This document shows, in pieces, positions 1-8,400 of a stretch of 64,000 nt of DNA. Position numbers and translations under genes: made by a program. Below the pieces are notes generated by a model. The model saw only the letters and a program-made list of their open reading frames with translations, was not told the DNA's origin and did not search any database. Source of the DNA: Dyadobacter diqingensis (GTDB lineage: Bacteria > Bacteroidota > Bacteroidia > Cytophagales > Spirosomataceae); contig NZ_JAMXKF010000009.1 of NCBI RefSeq assembly GCF_024220585.1, positions 1 through 64,000 of the forward strand, in the 5' to 3' direction. The number at the start of each line of letters is the position of its first letter. Position 1 is the stretch's first letter.

Positions 1-58
1 TTAAGCCCGGAACCGCCGATGATACTTGGGTCAAACCTGGTAAAGTAGGTAGCCGCCA
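1..58 (+). rRNA. rrf: 5S ribosomal RNA, 3' part (cut by window edge)
   Basis: The first bases match the 3' half of bacterial 5S rRNA: TTAAGCCCGG, then GCCGATGATACTTGGGT, then AAAGTAGGTAGCCGCCA. The 5' half lies outside the window. A strong intrinsic terminator follows within 20 bases, as expected for the last gene of an rRNA operon. The exact 3' end is good to a few bases. Confidence 0.9.
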
Positions 59-72
59 CAATACTATTATAC

Positions 73-107
73 AATCCCATCTTTAAATAAGATGGGATTT
101 TTTTGTT
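73..107 (+). terminator. Intrinsic terminator of the rRNA operon
   Basis: An 11-bp perfect stem (AATCCCATCTT paired with AAGATGGGATT) with a TAAAT loop runs straight into a T tract. It lies directly behind the 5S rRNA. Confidence 0.9.
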
Positions 108-217
108 TGGGGGATGTTCTTTTTACGTCGATTAGGACGATTCATCCACGTTTGCTAAGTCTGACCACACATTTTATTACAAATTTCCATATCATTCTCC
201 GCATAAGGTTTTAAATA

Positions 218-1030
218 TCATCCTATTAATCCTTGCCGTCTGGCGCTGTAAATGGCTTCGATGGAGTTATTCACATCCAGTTTTTCCAAAATACGCTGTC
301 TGTGTGTATTCACCGTGTGAACGCTGATTGAGAGTAGCCATGAAATCTCCTTGCTTAACTTACCATCGCTGATCATTTTGAGAATTTCTCTTTCCCTTAC
401 GGTGAGTGGCGTTGTTTCCGGTTCGTTTGGATCCACGGGATTAATAAACTCGCCGGTCCGGAAATTATGAATCTGAAATTTTACACCTTCCGACGCATGT
501 TGGTTAGGTGAGATGTCAATAACTCCAAGAGATAGCCAGATATTCCCCTGAGCATCCTGTTCGAGCACCTGATGCTGTTCCATAACCTGTATGTAAACTT
601 CATCCTTTGATAAAATTCTGTATTCATTAACCATTTTGTAAAACATCCGCTGCTCTGGTGGAAGTGACATGAGATATTTCATCGCTGTATATCCATTTTT
701 TGCCAGCGCTTTAAGGTCCTCCGGATGGATCCTTCTGTCAAATACTTCATTTTCGACCTCGGTCTGATTTTCTGATATACCATAACCAAAAAGCTGATAG
801 AAATTTCGGGAGGTGTACACATGTACTTTTTTATGCAAATCGTAAACAGTGACACCGCTGCTGCTGAGCTGTGCCATCGCTTTGATCAATGAAAGCTGTT
901 TTTTCATGCGGCTGGAATCTGTACTGTCGATGTGCAGCGACGATGCTTCGGCTACCGGCAAGGATTGTTCCTGAAGATAAAACTCCTGTTTTGGTACACC
1001 GCGTAATGATAAATCAGTATTTCTTCTCAT
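218..1030 (-). CDS. LuxR-family transcriptional regulator with PAS-like sensor region
   Basis: A 270-residue regulator. The last 65 residues form a LuxR/FixJ-type helix-turn-helix with the signature LTVREREIL, KEISWLLSISVHTVNTH and LEKLDV, which binds DNA in this family. Residues about 40 to 175 look like a PAS fold (FGYGISENQ, HPEDL, EYRILSKDE), so a small ligand or a protein partner may be sensed. There is no receiver domain and no signal peptide, so it should act in the cytoplasm. It starts at ATG 1030 and is divergent from the SDR-like gene at 1153, sharing a 122-bp intergenic region. The target genes cannot be read from the sequence. Confidence 0.8.
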   Translation of the reverse strand: MRRNTDLSLRGVPKQEFYLQEQSLPVAEASSLHIDSTDSSRMKKQLSLIKAMAQLSSSGVTVYDLHKKVHVYTSRNFYQLFGYGISENQTEVENEVFDRRIHPEDLKALAKNGYTAMKYLMSLPPEQRMFYKMVNEYRILSKDEVYIQVMEQHQVLEQDAQGNIWLSLGVIDISPNQHASEGVKFQIHNFRTGEFINPVDPNEPETTPLTVREREILKMISDGKLSKEISWLLSISVHTVNTHRQRILEKLDVNNSIEAIYSARRQGLIG

Positions 1031-1152
1031 TTGAAAGTCGCCTTAATTTGTAAACGATTTGGCGGTCGATACTGCCGCGTCTACTAAGGACAACTCAGGA
1101 GGGGTTTACCTTTACCTGACCGCTAATATTTATTCAAAATCAATCAATAGCC

Positions 1153-1794
1153 ATGAATTTTTCAGTGATCAGAAATGCGGATACAGAGTTTGGAAAGGTC
1201 ATTGCCATAGCACTGGCCGGTCTTGGAAGGCATTTAATTTTATTGGGTAGAGATTTAGTCATGCTTGAAAGCATCGGAAGAAATCTGAGGACTCATTATC
1301 AGGTTAAAGTTTTCTTCTTTTTAGCGGAAGATCATTCAACCCAGGGTATTTTAAATGTCTGTGAAGTGATCAATAATGATTTTGAGGTTGATCTGTTTGT
1401 CAATTATACAGACATTGATTTTTACGGAAAGTTTATCGATCGCTCCATTCATAAACTGGATAGGGATCTGCGAACAAATTACCTATCAGGGCCGATTTAC
1501 ACGCATCAGTTGCTCCCAAATCTTATGCTGCATGCCAATGCCTATGTGCTCAATCTTTACCTCAGTTATGTCAGTAAGCCTTCACAGTGGACAACAATCC
1601 TGAAAGCTCAGAATATTAACTTTTCGAATTACCTTGGCGAGGATATGGAAGACTCAGGCGTAATTGTAAAGGCTTGTAATATCGAGATCAATGATATGAA
1701 TAGGAGCACGAATGATTCTGACGAGTATTTAGCCCTTGCAAGGGCGTTACTGAATGACTTATTCCATCATCAGAACATGAATGTTTCAATTTAA
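1153..1794 (+). CDS. Degenerate short-chain dehydrogenase-like protein
   Basis: A 213-residue protein with the outline of a classical SDR Rossmann fold. FGKVIAIALAGLGRHLILLGRD resembles the first beta-alpha-beta unit, and a segment near residue 80 (VDLFVNYTDIDFYGKF) sits where SDRs have VDLLVNNAG. The key residues are lost: the glycine-rich TGxxxGxG is replaced by RNADTEFG, NNAG by NYTD, and no YxxxK catalytic pair is visible after the SxxS-like strand near residue 138. A catalytic dehydrogenase role is therefore unlikely; a regulatory or scaffold role is only inference. It is shorter than the usual 240 to 260 residues and has no frameshift. It is divergent from the LuxR regulator. Confidence 0.55.
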   Translation: MNFSVIRNADTEFGKVIAIALAGLGRHLILLGRDLVMLESIGRNLRTHYQVKVFFFLAEDHSTQGILNVCEVINNDFEVDLFVNYTDIDFYGKFIDRSIHKLDRDLRTNYLSGPIYTHQLLPNLMLHANAYVLNLYLSYVSKPSQWTTILKAQNINFSNYLGEDMEDSGVIVKACNIEINDMNRSTNDSDEYLALARALLNDLFHHQNMNVSI

Positions 1795-1810
1795 CATGTG
1801 AGATAACGGC

Positions 1811-2233
1811 TCATTCTCCCCAGACGGTCGCAATGAAGTGCCTGGAACCTCCATAGTCACGGTGTTCGCATAAATAGATGCCCTGCCAGGTTCCGAGGGC
1901 CAGTTTTCCATTTCGGATGGGGATCATGACAGAACTGCCAAGAATGGAAGCTTTCAAATGTGCAGGCATGTCGTCGGACCCTTCGTAGTCGTGCTGATAA
2001 TCCGGGTCATTTTCACGAACCGTTTTATTGAAAAACATTTCAAAGTCCTTCCTGACAGTAGGATCGGCGTTCTCGTTGATGGTTAAAGAAGCGGAAGTAT
2101 GCTGAATAAAAACCTGGCACATGCCTGTTTTAAACTCAGCAATTTGGGGTAAAGCGTAGAGGACCTCATTGGTGATGATATGAAATCCTCTACGTTTTTC
2201 TTTCAGCGCAAAGGCCTGCTGGTATATTTTCAT
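1811..2233 (-). CDS. YjbQ/UPF0047 family protein
   Basis: A 140-residue protein that matches the compact YjbQ family over its full length: IQHTSASLTINENADPTVR, then DYEGSDDMPAHLKASILG, then GTWQGIYLCEHRD. Conserved His, Asp and Glu residues in these blocks surround the family's active-site pocket. Members such as E. coli YjbQ show weak thiamine-phosphate synthase activity, but the physiological role is unsettled. It is cytoplasmic and lies 50 bp before the amidohydrolase gene on the opposite side of a short gap; the two could be cotranscribed. Confidence 0.88.
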   Translation of the reverse strand: MKIYQQAFALKEKRRGFHIITNEVLYALPQIAEFKTGMCQVFIQHTSASLTINENADPTVRKDFEMFFNKTVRENDPDYQHDYEGSDDMPAHLKASILGSSVMIPIRNGKLALGTWQGIYLCEHRDYGGSRHFIATVWGE

Positions 2234-2283
2234 GAATTATTCCTGATGTCTTTCACAAGAATAAGTAAATTTCAGGAAACCCC

Positions 2284-3708
2284 TTACAAACCTTTCGCCG
2301 TTTTTGTTTTTACTTCATCCAAAGCTGTCGCGATATCATTTTTGTCCATCACCTGCCCTTTTACAATCACGGCGTTGATTTTTTCAGTCGCGGCGATATT
2401 CAGAAGCGGATTTTCGTCCAGCAAAAGAATATCGGCTTTTTTGCCTGCTGACAAACTTCCATATTCCGTTTTATTCAGGAAAAGGGGAGAATTGATCACC
2501 GATGCCTGCAAAGCCTGAAGAGGTGTTAAGCCTCCTTTTACCATAAGCTGTAATTCTTTGTGCAGGCCAATGCCCGGATACACGTACGAGTTAAGATAAC
2601 CTCCGTCTGTTCCGGCCATAATTTTCACACCGGCTTTTTGAAGTAAAGGCAATAATGCATTCGACTTTTCATTGTACATTTTTCGGTATGCAATGGCGTC
2701 TTTATCATCCTTCATCGCACGTTCCACACGCCCAACGTAGGTTTTTTGAAGCCCGGCTCCGATGTATTGCAAATAAGTATCCTTGCTGTGATCATCTTCG
2801 TCGATATGCGCGAGAAGATAAGGCAAGGATAGCGTAGGTGTTACAAAAACATGGTTTTTCGCCATTTTCTTATAAGTAGCCAAAGCTGCATTTTCATCAA
2901 AATCGGCGAGTATTTTGTTGCTTAGATCGCGCCCTTTCAGTTTACCGGAAGCAGAAAGCTCAGCTATTTCTTTCTCATTTTTTGTAGCGGCTCTTAGAAT
3001 ATACGACATATGTTCAATCGAACTGATTCCTGCGGTCATCACATCCTGCATGGTCAGTACCGATGGGATGTGGCCGGAAACCTGATAACCTCTTTTGCGC
3101 GCCTGACGAATACTTTCAAGAAACAAATCAGGTTTCATCGTATTGTCGGTGATTTTTACAAAATCTACTTTCAGGCCATCCAGAGAATCGAGGCCTTTTT
3201 TCAACTCTTCTGTGTTTGAAATTTCTATGTCGCCAAGCCATACAGACTTATAACCTTCCAGTTTGGGGCCGGATGTGAAAATGGTAGGACCGGCAAGTTT
3301 TCCCTTTTTGATCTCTTCACGCCATTCCAAAACGCTGTTGCTGATGTCGGCGGAGCAGTCGCGGACGGTTGTTACGCCATGGGCAAGGTAAAGCGGGAGC
3401 AGGTTTTTGTTTTCATGAACCAATGCTTCGCCACCGCCGAAATGAACGTGCATATCCCACAATCCGGGTATTGCGTATTTCCCTTTGGCAGAAAGTGTTT
3501 TGGCGGTTTCAAAACGGCGTGTTTTACTTTCGCTAAAAACACCCAGAATGGTATCGTTTCTTACGACAATAAACTGATTTGGGCTGATTTTTCCGGTTTT
3601 GACGTCAATCACATTGACGTCAGCGATGATGAGATCCGCCTTTGTTTTTTGTCCGAACGTTATTGTGGAAAGTAAAAGGAGCAGTAGGAACGGGAGTGAT
3701 TTTTTCAT
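2284..3708 (-). CDS. Secreted amidohydrolase (imidazolonepropionase/prolidase-like)
   Basis: A 474-residue metal-dependent hydrolase of the amidohydrolase superfamily. Residues 1 to 19 are a signal peptide, so it should work in the periplasm or outside. The metal motif HVH is at residues 87 to 89 after PGLWDM. Further ligands are recognisable as FVKI (the possible carboxylated lysine), SGHIPS, SIEHMSY and AGTDGG. The C-terminal LSAGKKADILLLDENPL strand is typical of the family, in which small beta domains flank the TIM barrel. Related proteins hydrolyse dipeptides, hydantoins or imidazolone rings; the substrate cannot be told here. The ankyrin gene lies 31 bp upstream, so the two are probably one transcript. 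Confidence 0.85.
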   Translation of the reverse strand: MKKSLPFLLLLLLSTITFGQKTKADLIIADVNVIDVKTGKISPNQFIVVRNDTILGVFSESKTRRFETAKTLSAKGKYAIPGLWDMHVHFGGGEALVHENKNLLPLYLAHGVTTVRDCSADISNSVLEWREEIKKGKLAGPTIFTSGPKLEGYKSVWLGDIEISNTEELKKGLDSLDGLKVDFVKITDNTMKPDLFLESIRQARKRGYQVSGHIPSVLTMQDVMTAGISSIEHMSYILRAATKNEKEIAELSASGKLKGRDLSNKILADFDENAALATYKKMAKNHVFVTPTLSLPYLLAHIDEDDHSKDTYLQYIGAGLQKTYVGRVERAMKDDKDAIAYRKMYNEKSNALLPLLQKAGVKIMAGTDGGYLNSYVYPGIGLHKELQLMVKGGLTPLQALQASVINSPLFLNKTEYGSLSAGKKADILLLDENPLLNIAATEKINAVIVKGQVMDKNDIATALDEVKTKTAKGL

Positions 3709-3738
3709 TTAATTTTGAGTGGTAAGTATGAATTGATA

Positions 3739-4434
3739 TTAACGTGCACCTGCTTTTTCGAGCATGGCAACAATTTCCTTGTATCCGTTCCGCCGGGCAT
3801 GAACCAGTGAAGTGACACCGTCTTTATCCGGAATGTTGACATCGCAGCCCGCTTCGATCAGTAATTTCGTTATCCGGGTTTGTGTTTCAAGGCCACCCTT
3901 GCCGATGACCATAACTTCCAGCAACGCCGTCCAGCCCAGGTTATTGATGTGGTTGATCGGGAAACTTTTATCTTTCAGCAATTCTATAACCGTTTCGGTA
4001 TGGCCTTTTTCACAGGCGGGGATTAGTGCGCTGCCGCCATATCGGTTGTAAACCTTGTAATCGGCGCCATTTTTAACACAAAGCTTTACGATTTCGGTAA
4101 AACCGGAAGCACCGGCGTACAGGAAGGGACTGTTTAGCATTTTATCCTGTGCGTTAACGTTCGCGCCGGCCTCGATCAGCAGTTTGGCAACGGGGATATC
4201 GTTACGATAAGTTGCTGCCATTAAAGGCGTCTCATTTTTACTGTTCCTGATTTCGAGATCTTTTTTCTGTTCAACGTATTTCTTTATTTCCCCGATATTG
4301 TTTTGCTCAATACACTGGAAAATATCCTGAGAAGTATTATTCATGGGTTTGATTTTTTGCGACTGACAATTTGAGCCTGAAAGCGGCATCAGCAGGGTTA
4401 GGGTCGTCAGTAAACGGGTGAGTGAAAGAATCAT
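3739..4434 (-). CDS. Ankyrin-repeat protein with N-terminal export signal
   Basis: A 231-residue protein with about five ankyrin repeats between residues 45 and 228. Visible consensus pieces include NSKNETPLMAATYRND, AKLLIEAGANVNAQD and LLIEAGCDVNIPDKDG. The N-terminus is hydrophobic (residues 3 to 18) and followed by SGSNC, which could be an atypical lipobox, so periplasmic or membrane-anchored placement is likely but not certain. Ankyrin repeats bind partner proteins; no enzymatic domain is present. It lies directly upstream of the amidohydrolase gene. Confidence 0.8.
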   Translation of the reverse strand: MILSLTRLLTTLTLLMPLSGSNCQSQKIKPMNNTSQDIFQCIEQNNIGEIKKYVEQKKDLEIRNSKNETPLMAATYRNDIPVAKLLIEAGANVNAQDKMLNSPFLYAGASGFTEIVKLCVKNGADYKVYNRYGGSALIPACEKGHTETVIELLKDKSFPINHINNLGWTALLEVMVIGKGGLETQTRITKLLIEAGCDVNIPDKDGVTSLVHARRNGYKEIVAMLEKAGAR

Positions 4435-4519
4435 ATGCGGTATATGTTCGGGTTATCTCACAAAATTAAGTGCTTAAAATCGGATAAAATGGCACAGATT
4501 ATCACATTGACAGTACAGA

Positions 4520-5356
4520 CTATATTCTTTTACGAAACGCGAGCGGGGTCTGACCGGTATATTTTCTGAAAAACCTGGAAAAATAGGAGGTATCATTAAA
4601 GCCAAGCTCGTATGCAATTTCTTTGATATCAGCCTGGGTGAGTGTCAGCATGCGTTTTGCTTCAAGCAAAATACGATCTCGGATCTGCTCACCGGCAGTT
4701 TGACCCGATTGTTTTTTACATACTGCATTAAGGTAGCTTGCGGTTACATGAAGGGTTTTTGCATAAAACGCCACATCGCTGTGCTGCCGGTACTGTTTTT
4801 CCAGCATGGTTAAAAAACTTTGAATCAGCCGGCTGTTTTTTTCGATAACACTGTGCTGGTGATTGGTTTCGTAAAACCGTTTCAGCAGCGATAAAACAAT
4901 AAGCAGGCGGTTTTGTACGATACTTTTTGAATAGGCCAGATTTTGACTTACCTCTTTTTCGATGCCTGCCAGTTCGTTTTCAAGCTCCTGAAATTCGGGA
5001 TGGGTGATCTTTAAAAACGGGATTGATTTGGGTTTGAAAAAAGGAGTGTCCGGATTCCCCGATACCAGAAATTCAGGTGCGTACAGGAGCTGATAACCAC
5101 TGGTATCCGGCGACAGGTCCCATTGGTGTGCCTGGCCAGGTGCCAGAAAAAATACGGAATAATCCGTTACAGCATAATTTTCGAAATCAATGGAATGAAT
5201 TCCCGAGCCATGTTGTACGATGAGCAACATAAAGAAATCATGTTTATGCGCTTCGGTAATCAGTGGCATATTGATGGGCGCATGATGCATGATTTTAAAG
5301 GATTCATCGGACGATGGAACCTTCATGATCTTATCAATTCCCAGAGTAGGTAGCAT
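4520..5356 (-). CDS. AraC-family transcriptional regulator
   Basis: A 278-residue regulator with an N-terminal cupin-like sensing domain (HDFFMLL, VFFLAPGQAHQW) and a C-terminal AraC helix-turn-helix pair. The second helix-turn-helix reads IKEIAYELGFNDTSYFSRFF, followed by KYTGQTPLAFRKR, very close to consensus. ATG 5356 was chosen. An in-frame TTG at 5392 lies inside the terminator hairpin of the upstream glycosidase gene and is unlikely to be used. AraC proteins with this cupin usually respond to sugars or aromatic compounds. The same-strand neighbour is the large secreted glycosidase, which is a possible target (inference). Confidence 0.85.
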   Translation of the reverse strand: MLPTLGIDKIMKVPSSDESFKIMHHAPINMPLITEAHKHDFFMLLIVQHGSGIHSIDFENYAVTDYSVFFLAPGQAHQWDLSPDTSGYQLLYAPEFLVSGNPDTPFFKPKSIPFLKITHPEFQELENELAGIEKEVSQNLAYSKSIVQNRLLIVLSLLKRFYETNHQHSVIEKNSRLIQSFLTMLEKQYRQHSDVAFYAKTLHVTASYLNAVCKKQSGQTAGEQIRDRILLEAKRMLTLTQADIKEIAYELGFNDTSYFSRFFRKYTGQTPLAFRKRI

Positions 5357-5391
5357 GGAGGTAAAAATAACCGAACTTTTCGTATAACACA

Positions 5392-5431
5392 AAACCAGCG
5401 CCTGTTGGATATTCGATCCGGGCGCTGGTTT
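5392..5431 (-). terminator. Intrinsic terminator downstream of the multi-CBM glycosidase gene
   Basis: An 11-bp perfect inverted repeat, AAACCAGCGCC at 5392 to 5402 and GGCGCTGGTTT at 5421 to 5431. On the minus strand it is followed by TTTTG. It lies 25 bp after the stop of the glycosidase gene. Confidence 0.75.
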
Positions 5432-5455
5432 CGATCAGGCTGCGTTGAGAAAAGG

Positions 5456-8400
5456 TTACATGCCCTTGATCACTTTTCGGAATGCACGTTCATTTCCCTG
5501 CTTGATTTCAAGAATATAAATGCCCGTTGGTAACGTTGAAATATCAATTTTTTTCTTTTCCGACGCATGTCCCTTTTCAATCTTCACCTGCCTGTGAAGG
5601 TGTCCGGCGCCCGCATCAAACAGATTGATTTCAATCGCTGCGTTGCTTTTGTTTTTCATGTCAATCGTGATATCGCTGACCGAAGGATTGGGGTACACCA
5701 TCACCTCGTTATGAAGGTTCATACTTTCCAGCGGAGTCGCGAGTGGATTGATCAAAATCGCTGAATCGCTGAACGCCTGCCGGGCATTACTGGCGGTGGA
5801 CGTAATGATAAAAGTGGGTGTTTCAGTAGCAGTAACGGTCAAATTTCCTGCTACCAGCGCTACTTCTTCCATGTCCATATTATCACTTCCGGCTTTGGGA
5901 CGATAAATTTTTGCGCCCGTAAAATTGCCTAGATTAAGGGTATGACTGGCAGTTCTGCCTTTTTCATCCGGCACGGTGAGGATATAAAGTGATTTACCGT
6001 CCAGCTCGTATCTGTCGACAATCGGATCCTGATTTGTCGTTTCTTTATAGGCATATTCTCCAAAAAGTTTGTTCACCTGATAAAAATAATCAGCTGCCGG
6101 TCTGCGCGACATATCGGAATTGACCAGACCGGACGTTCCAAACATCCCACCAGAGTTGTTATCATCGTACATCTGGTAAAAGAATACCTTAGAAATACCA
6201 TGACGTGCCGAGAATAAGGACGTTCTCAAAATCCAGTCTCCCTGTGTCTCCAAAGCGGTTTTACTGCCGATTGGAATCGCTTTCAACGGACTTTCCTGGT
6301 GCACATCATAACCTGCTTCGGTGATCCAGACAGGCATATCCTGCGAAAGATCGTGGGATACATTTACAAAACCATCCAGAATGGTGTTCGCAATAGTAAC
6401 TTCGGGTGCCGCGCCGCGGGTAGAGGTTCCGCTTTGGGAAGAAGAACCGTTGTCGGTATACAAATGGAAATTGACGATATCCCAGCACAAGTTCACCGAA
6501 CCGTCGGCCTTATAACCGCGGAATTCTTTACACCAGTCAACCATTCCCTTTACATAATCCGAACCGGTCACCAGTCCGGCAATAACTACTTTCATATTAG
6601 GGTCGGCGTTTTTTACACCGATTGCCGGTCCCATGGTGTTTTTATGCCCGTCATAAAAAGCCGACAGGTTGGCGGCATACTCACGGGCTGTCTGATAGCC
6701 CTTACGTCCTTTCCACCATTTGTCACGCTCGTTATCGCACTCAATGTACTTGATCAGGTTCAAACCGATTTTTACGGTATTCGGGGTGTCGTTATTCCAT
6801 CTCGGAATGGTGTAAACACTCAGCAGAGCCGGGTCAACGGCGGTATTGCTTCCATAACGGGCAGCATACTGGAACGCTATCTTCGCTTGCTCGATGTACG
6901 ACAAAGGGTCTGCGAAATCTTTTCCATAACGTACCGGAACATTTTCTCCGTCCCGCTGATCTTCCGGATAAGTACTTTGCATCCATCCGGGAATGGTTTT
7001 TAAATCGGCCAGTACTTCAATATTCGCTGCTTTGCACCGTTCGTAAATGGCATCATAGTTCCAACCGCCGCTCAGTGTCGGGTTAAAAGAATATACTCCT
7101 TCGGACGATTCCAGTTTTTCCCAGTCCATATAGTGACGGATTCCGGTAAAACTTTTGGCAACGTTCATGCGATTTTCGTTGATTTCCCAGGGCGTGTTTC
7201 CATCTTCAAAATTCCATTCATAGGCATTGACACCGAAGAGATCTCTCAGTTTGATGGTTTTTGCCGGAATTGGTGTTACTGGTTTTGTCCCGCCGCTATG
7301 GGTTCCGTACAATTCCATTTCCGTCGGAAGGCCGCTTTTTATGTTCAATACCAGATACCGGATATTGGTTACCGGTGCATCCAGTTTGAATTTGGCATTG
7401 CCGGAAAGCTGTCTGTCAGGATAGGGACCCACCCAGCCGTTGTATTCCTGTCCGGTAAATGTGGCTACCGGAATTCGTTCCCACTGATCGGTGATGACGG
7501 ATAAGGTCATTGGATTGGCAGAAAAATTACCGGTGAAGTCAAAGAATTTAATACTTTCCAAAGACATCTGCTCGCCGTCGAGCAACGGATAATAGGCATC
7601 CCAGGAACTCAGAGCAAGTCCCCAGCCCAGTTGCACATCTGTTTGCGTATCGCCGTCGAAAAGACCGCCGAGGCCGTTTGCCGTATTATTCAACTGATAC
7701 CAGCGTTTCGGGTCCAGTGTAATCTTAACGGCATTGGAAGGTTCTTCGGGAGTAGTTCCCGCTTGTATCACCTGTGTTCTGGTAACATTTTCCGCCGCTA
7801 AAAAACCTGCGCTTTCAGCTTGTGAGGCAGTAATGACAGCACTTCCCTCAGCAACGATCGCGGCTTTCCAGATCCCCGAAACATTGGCTACTGAAACAAC
7901 TGCCGGATTGGAGGACGAGAAAGTAACGGGTACCTCTGTGTTGGTGCTGCTCGCGGACAGATCGAATGTACCGGAACCTGCAATACGTGCCGTAAGTTCG
8001 GCAAACGTGATCACTGCCGGTACTTTTTCGGGCACTGTAAGGTCTTTGACGGCCTCAAACCAGTTGAAATTAAAAGCGCCTTTTTTTGCATAAATTCTTA
8101 AAATCTGGCTTCCCGCCTGCAATGTGGCCGTTGTATTAATGGTGGTATAGGTTTGCCAGCCTCCTGTTTTGGGAACATCCACCTGCCCTAACACGGTACC
8201 GGCTGCATTTTTAATTTCAATGACACCACCGCCATAACTATTGGAAACACGGAAACTAAACGCATATACGCCCGCAGAAGCGACCTTAACGTTGTAGTCT
8301 ATGAAGTCCTCGTCATCGATGTAGCTGACATTTTTATCACCGTTGACATCACCCGTATCTTCCGTTCTTATATCACTGGAAATATCATAGTTTTCGGCCT

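Noticed and set aside
1059-1250. Open frame of 63 codons at the start of the SDR-like gene
   Set aside because: It overlaps the SDR-like gene in another frame and has no recognisable domain.
6299-7003. Open frame of 234 codons opposite the glycosidase
   Set aside because: It is antisense to the catalytic domain and shows no family pattern; long antisense frames are common opposite GC-rich genes.
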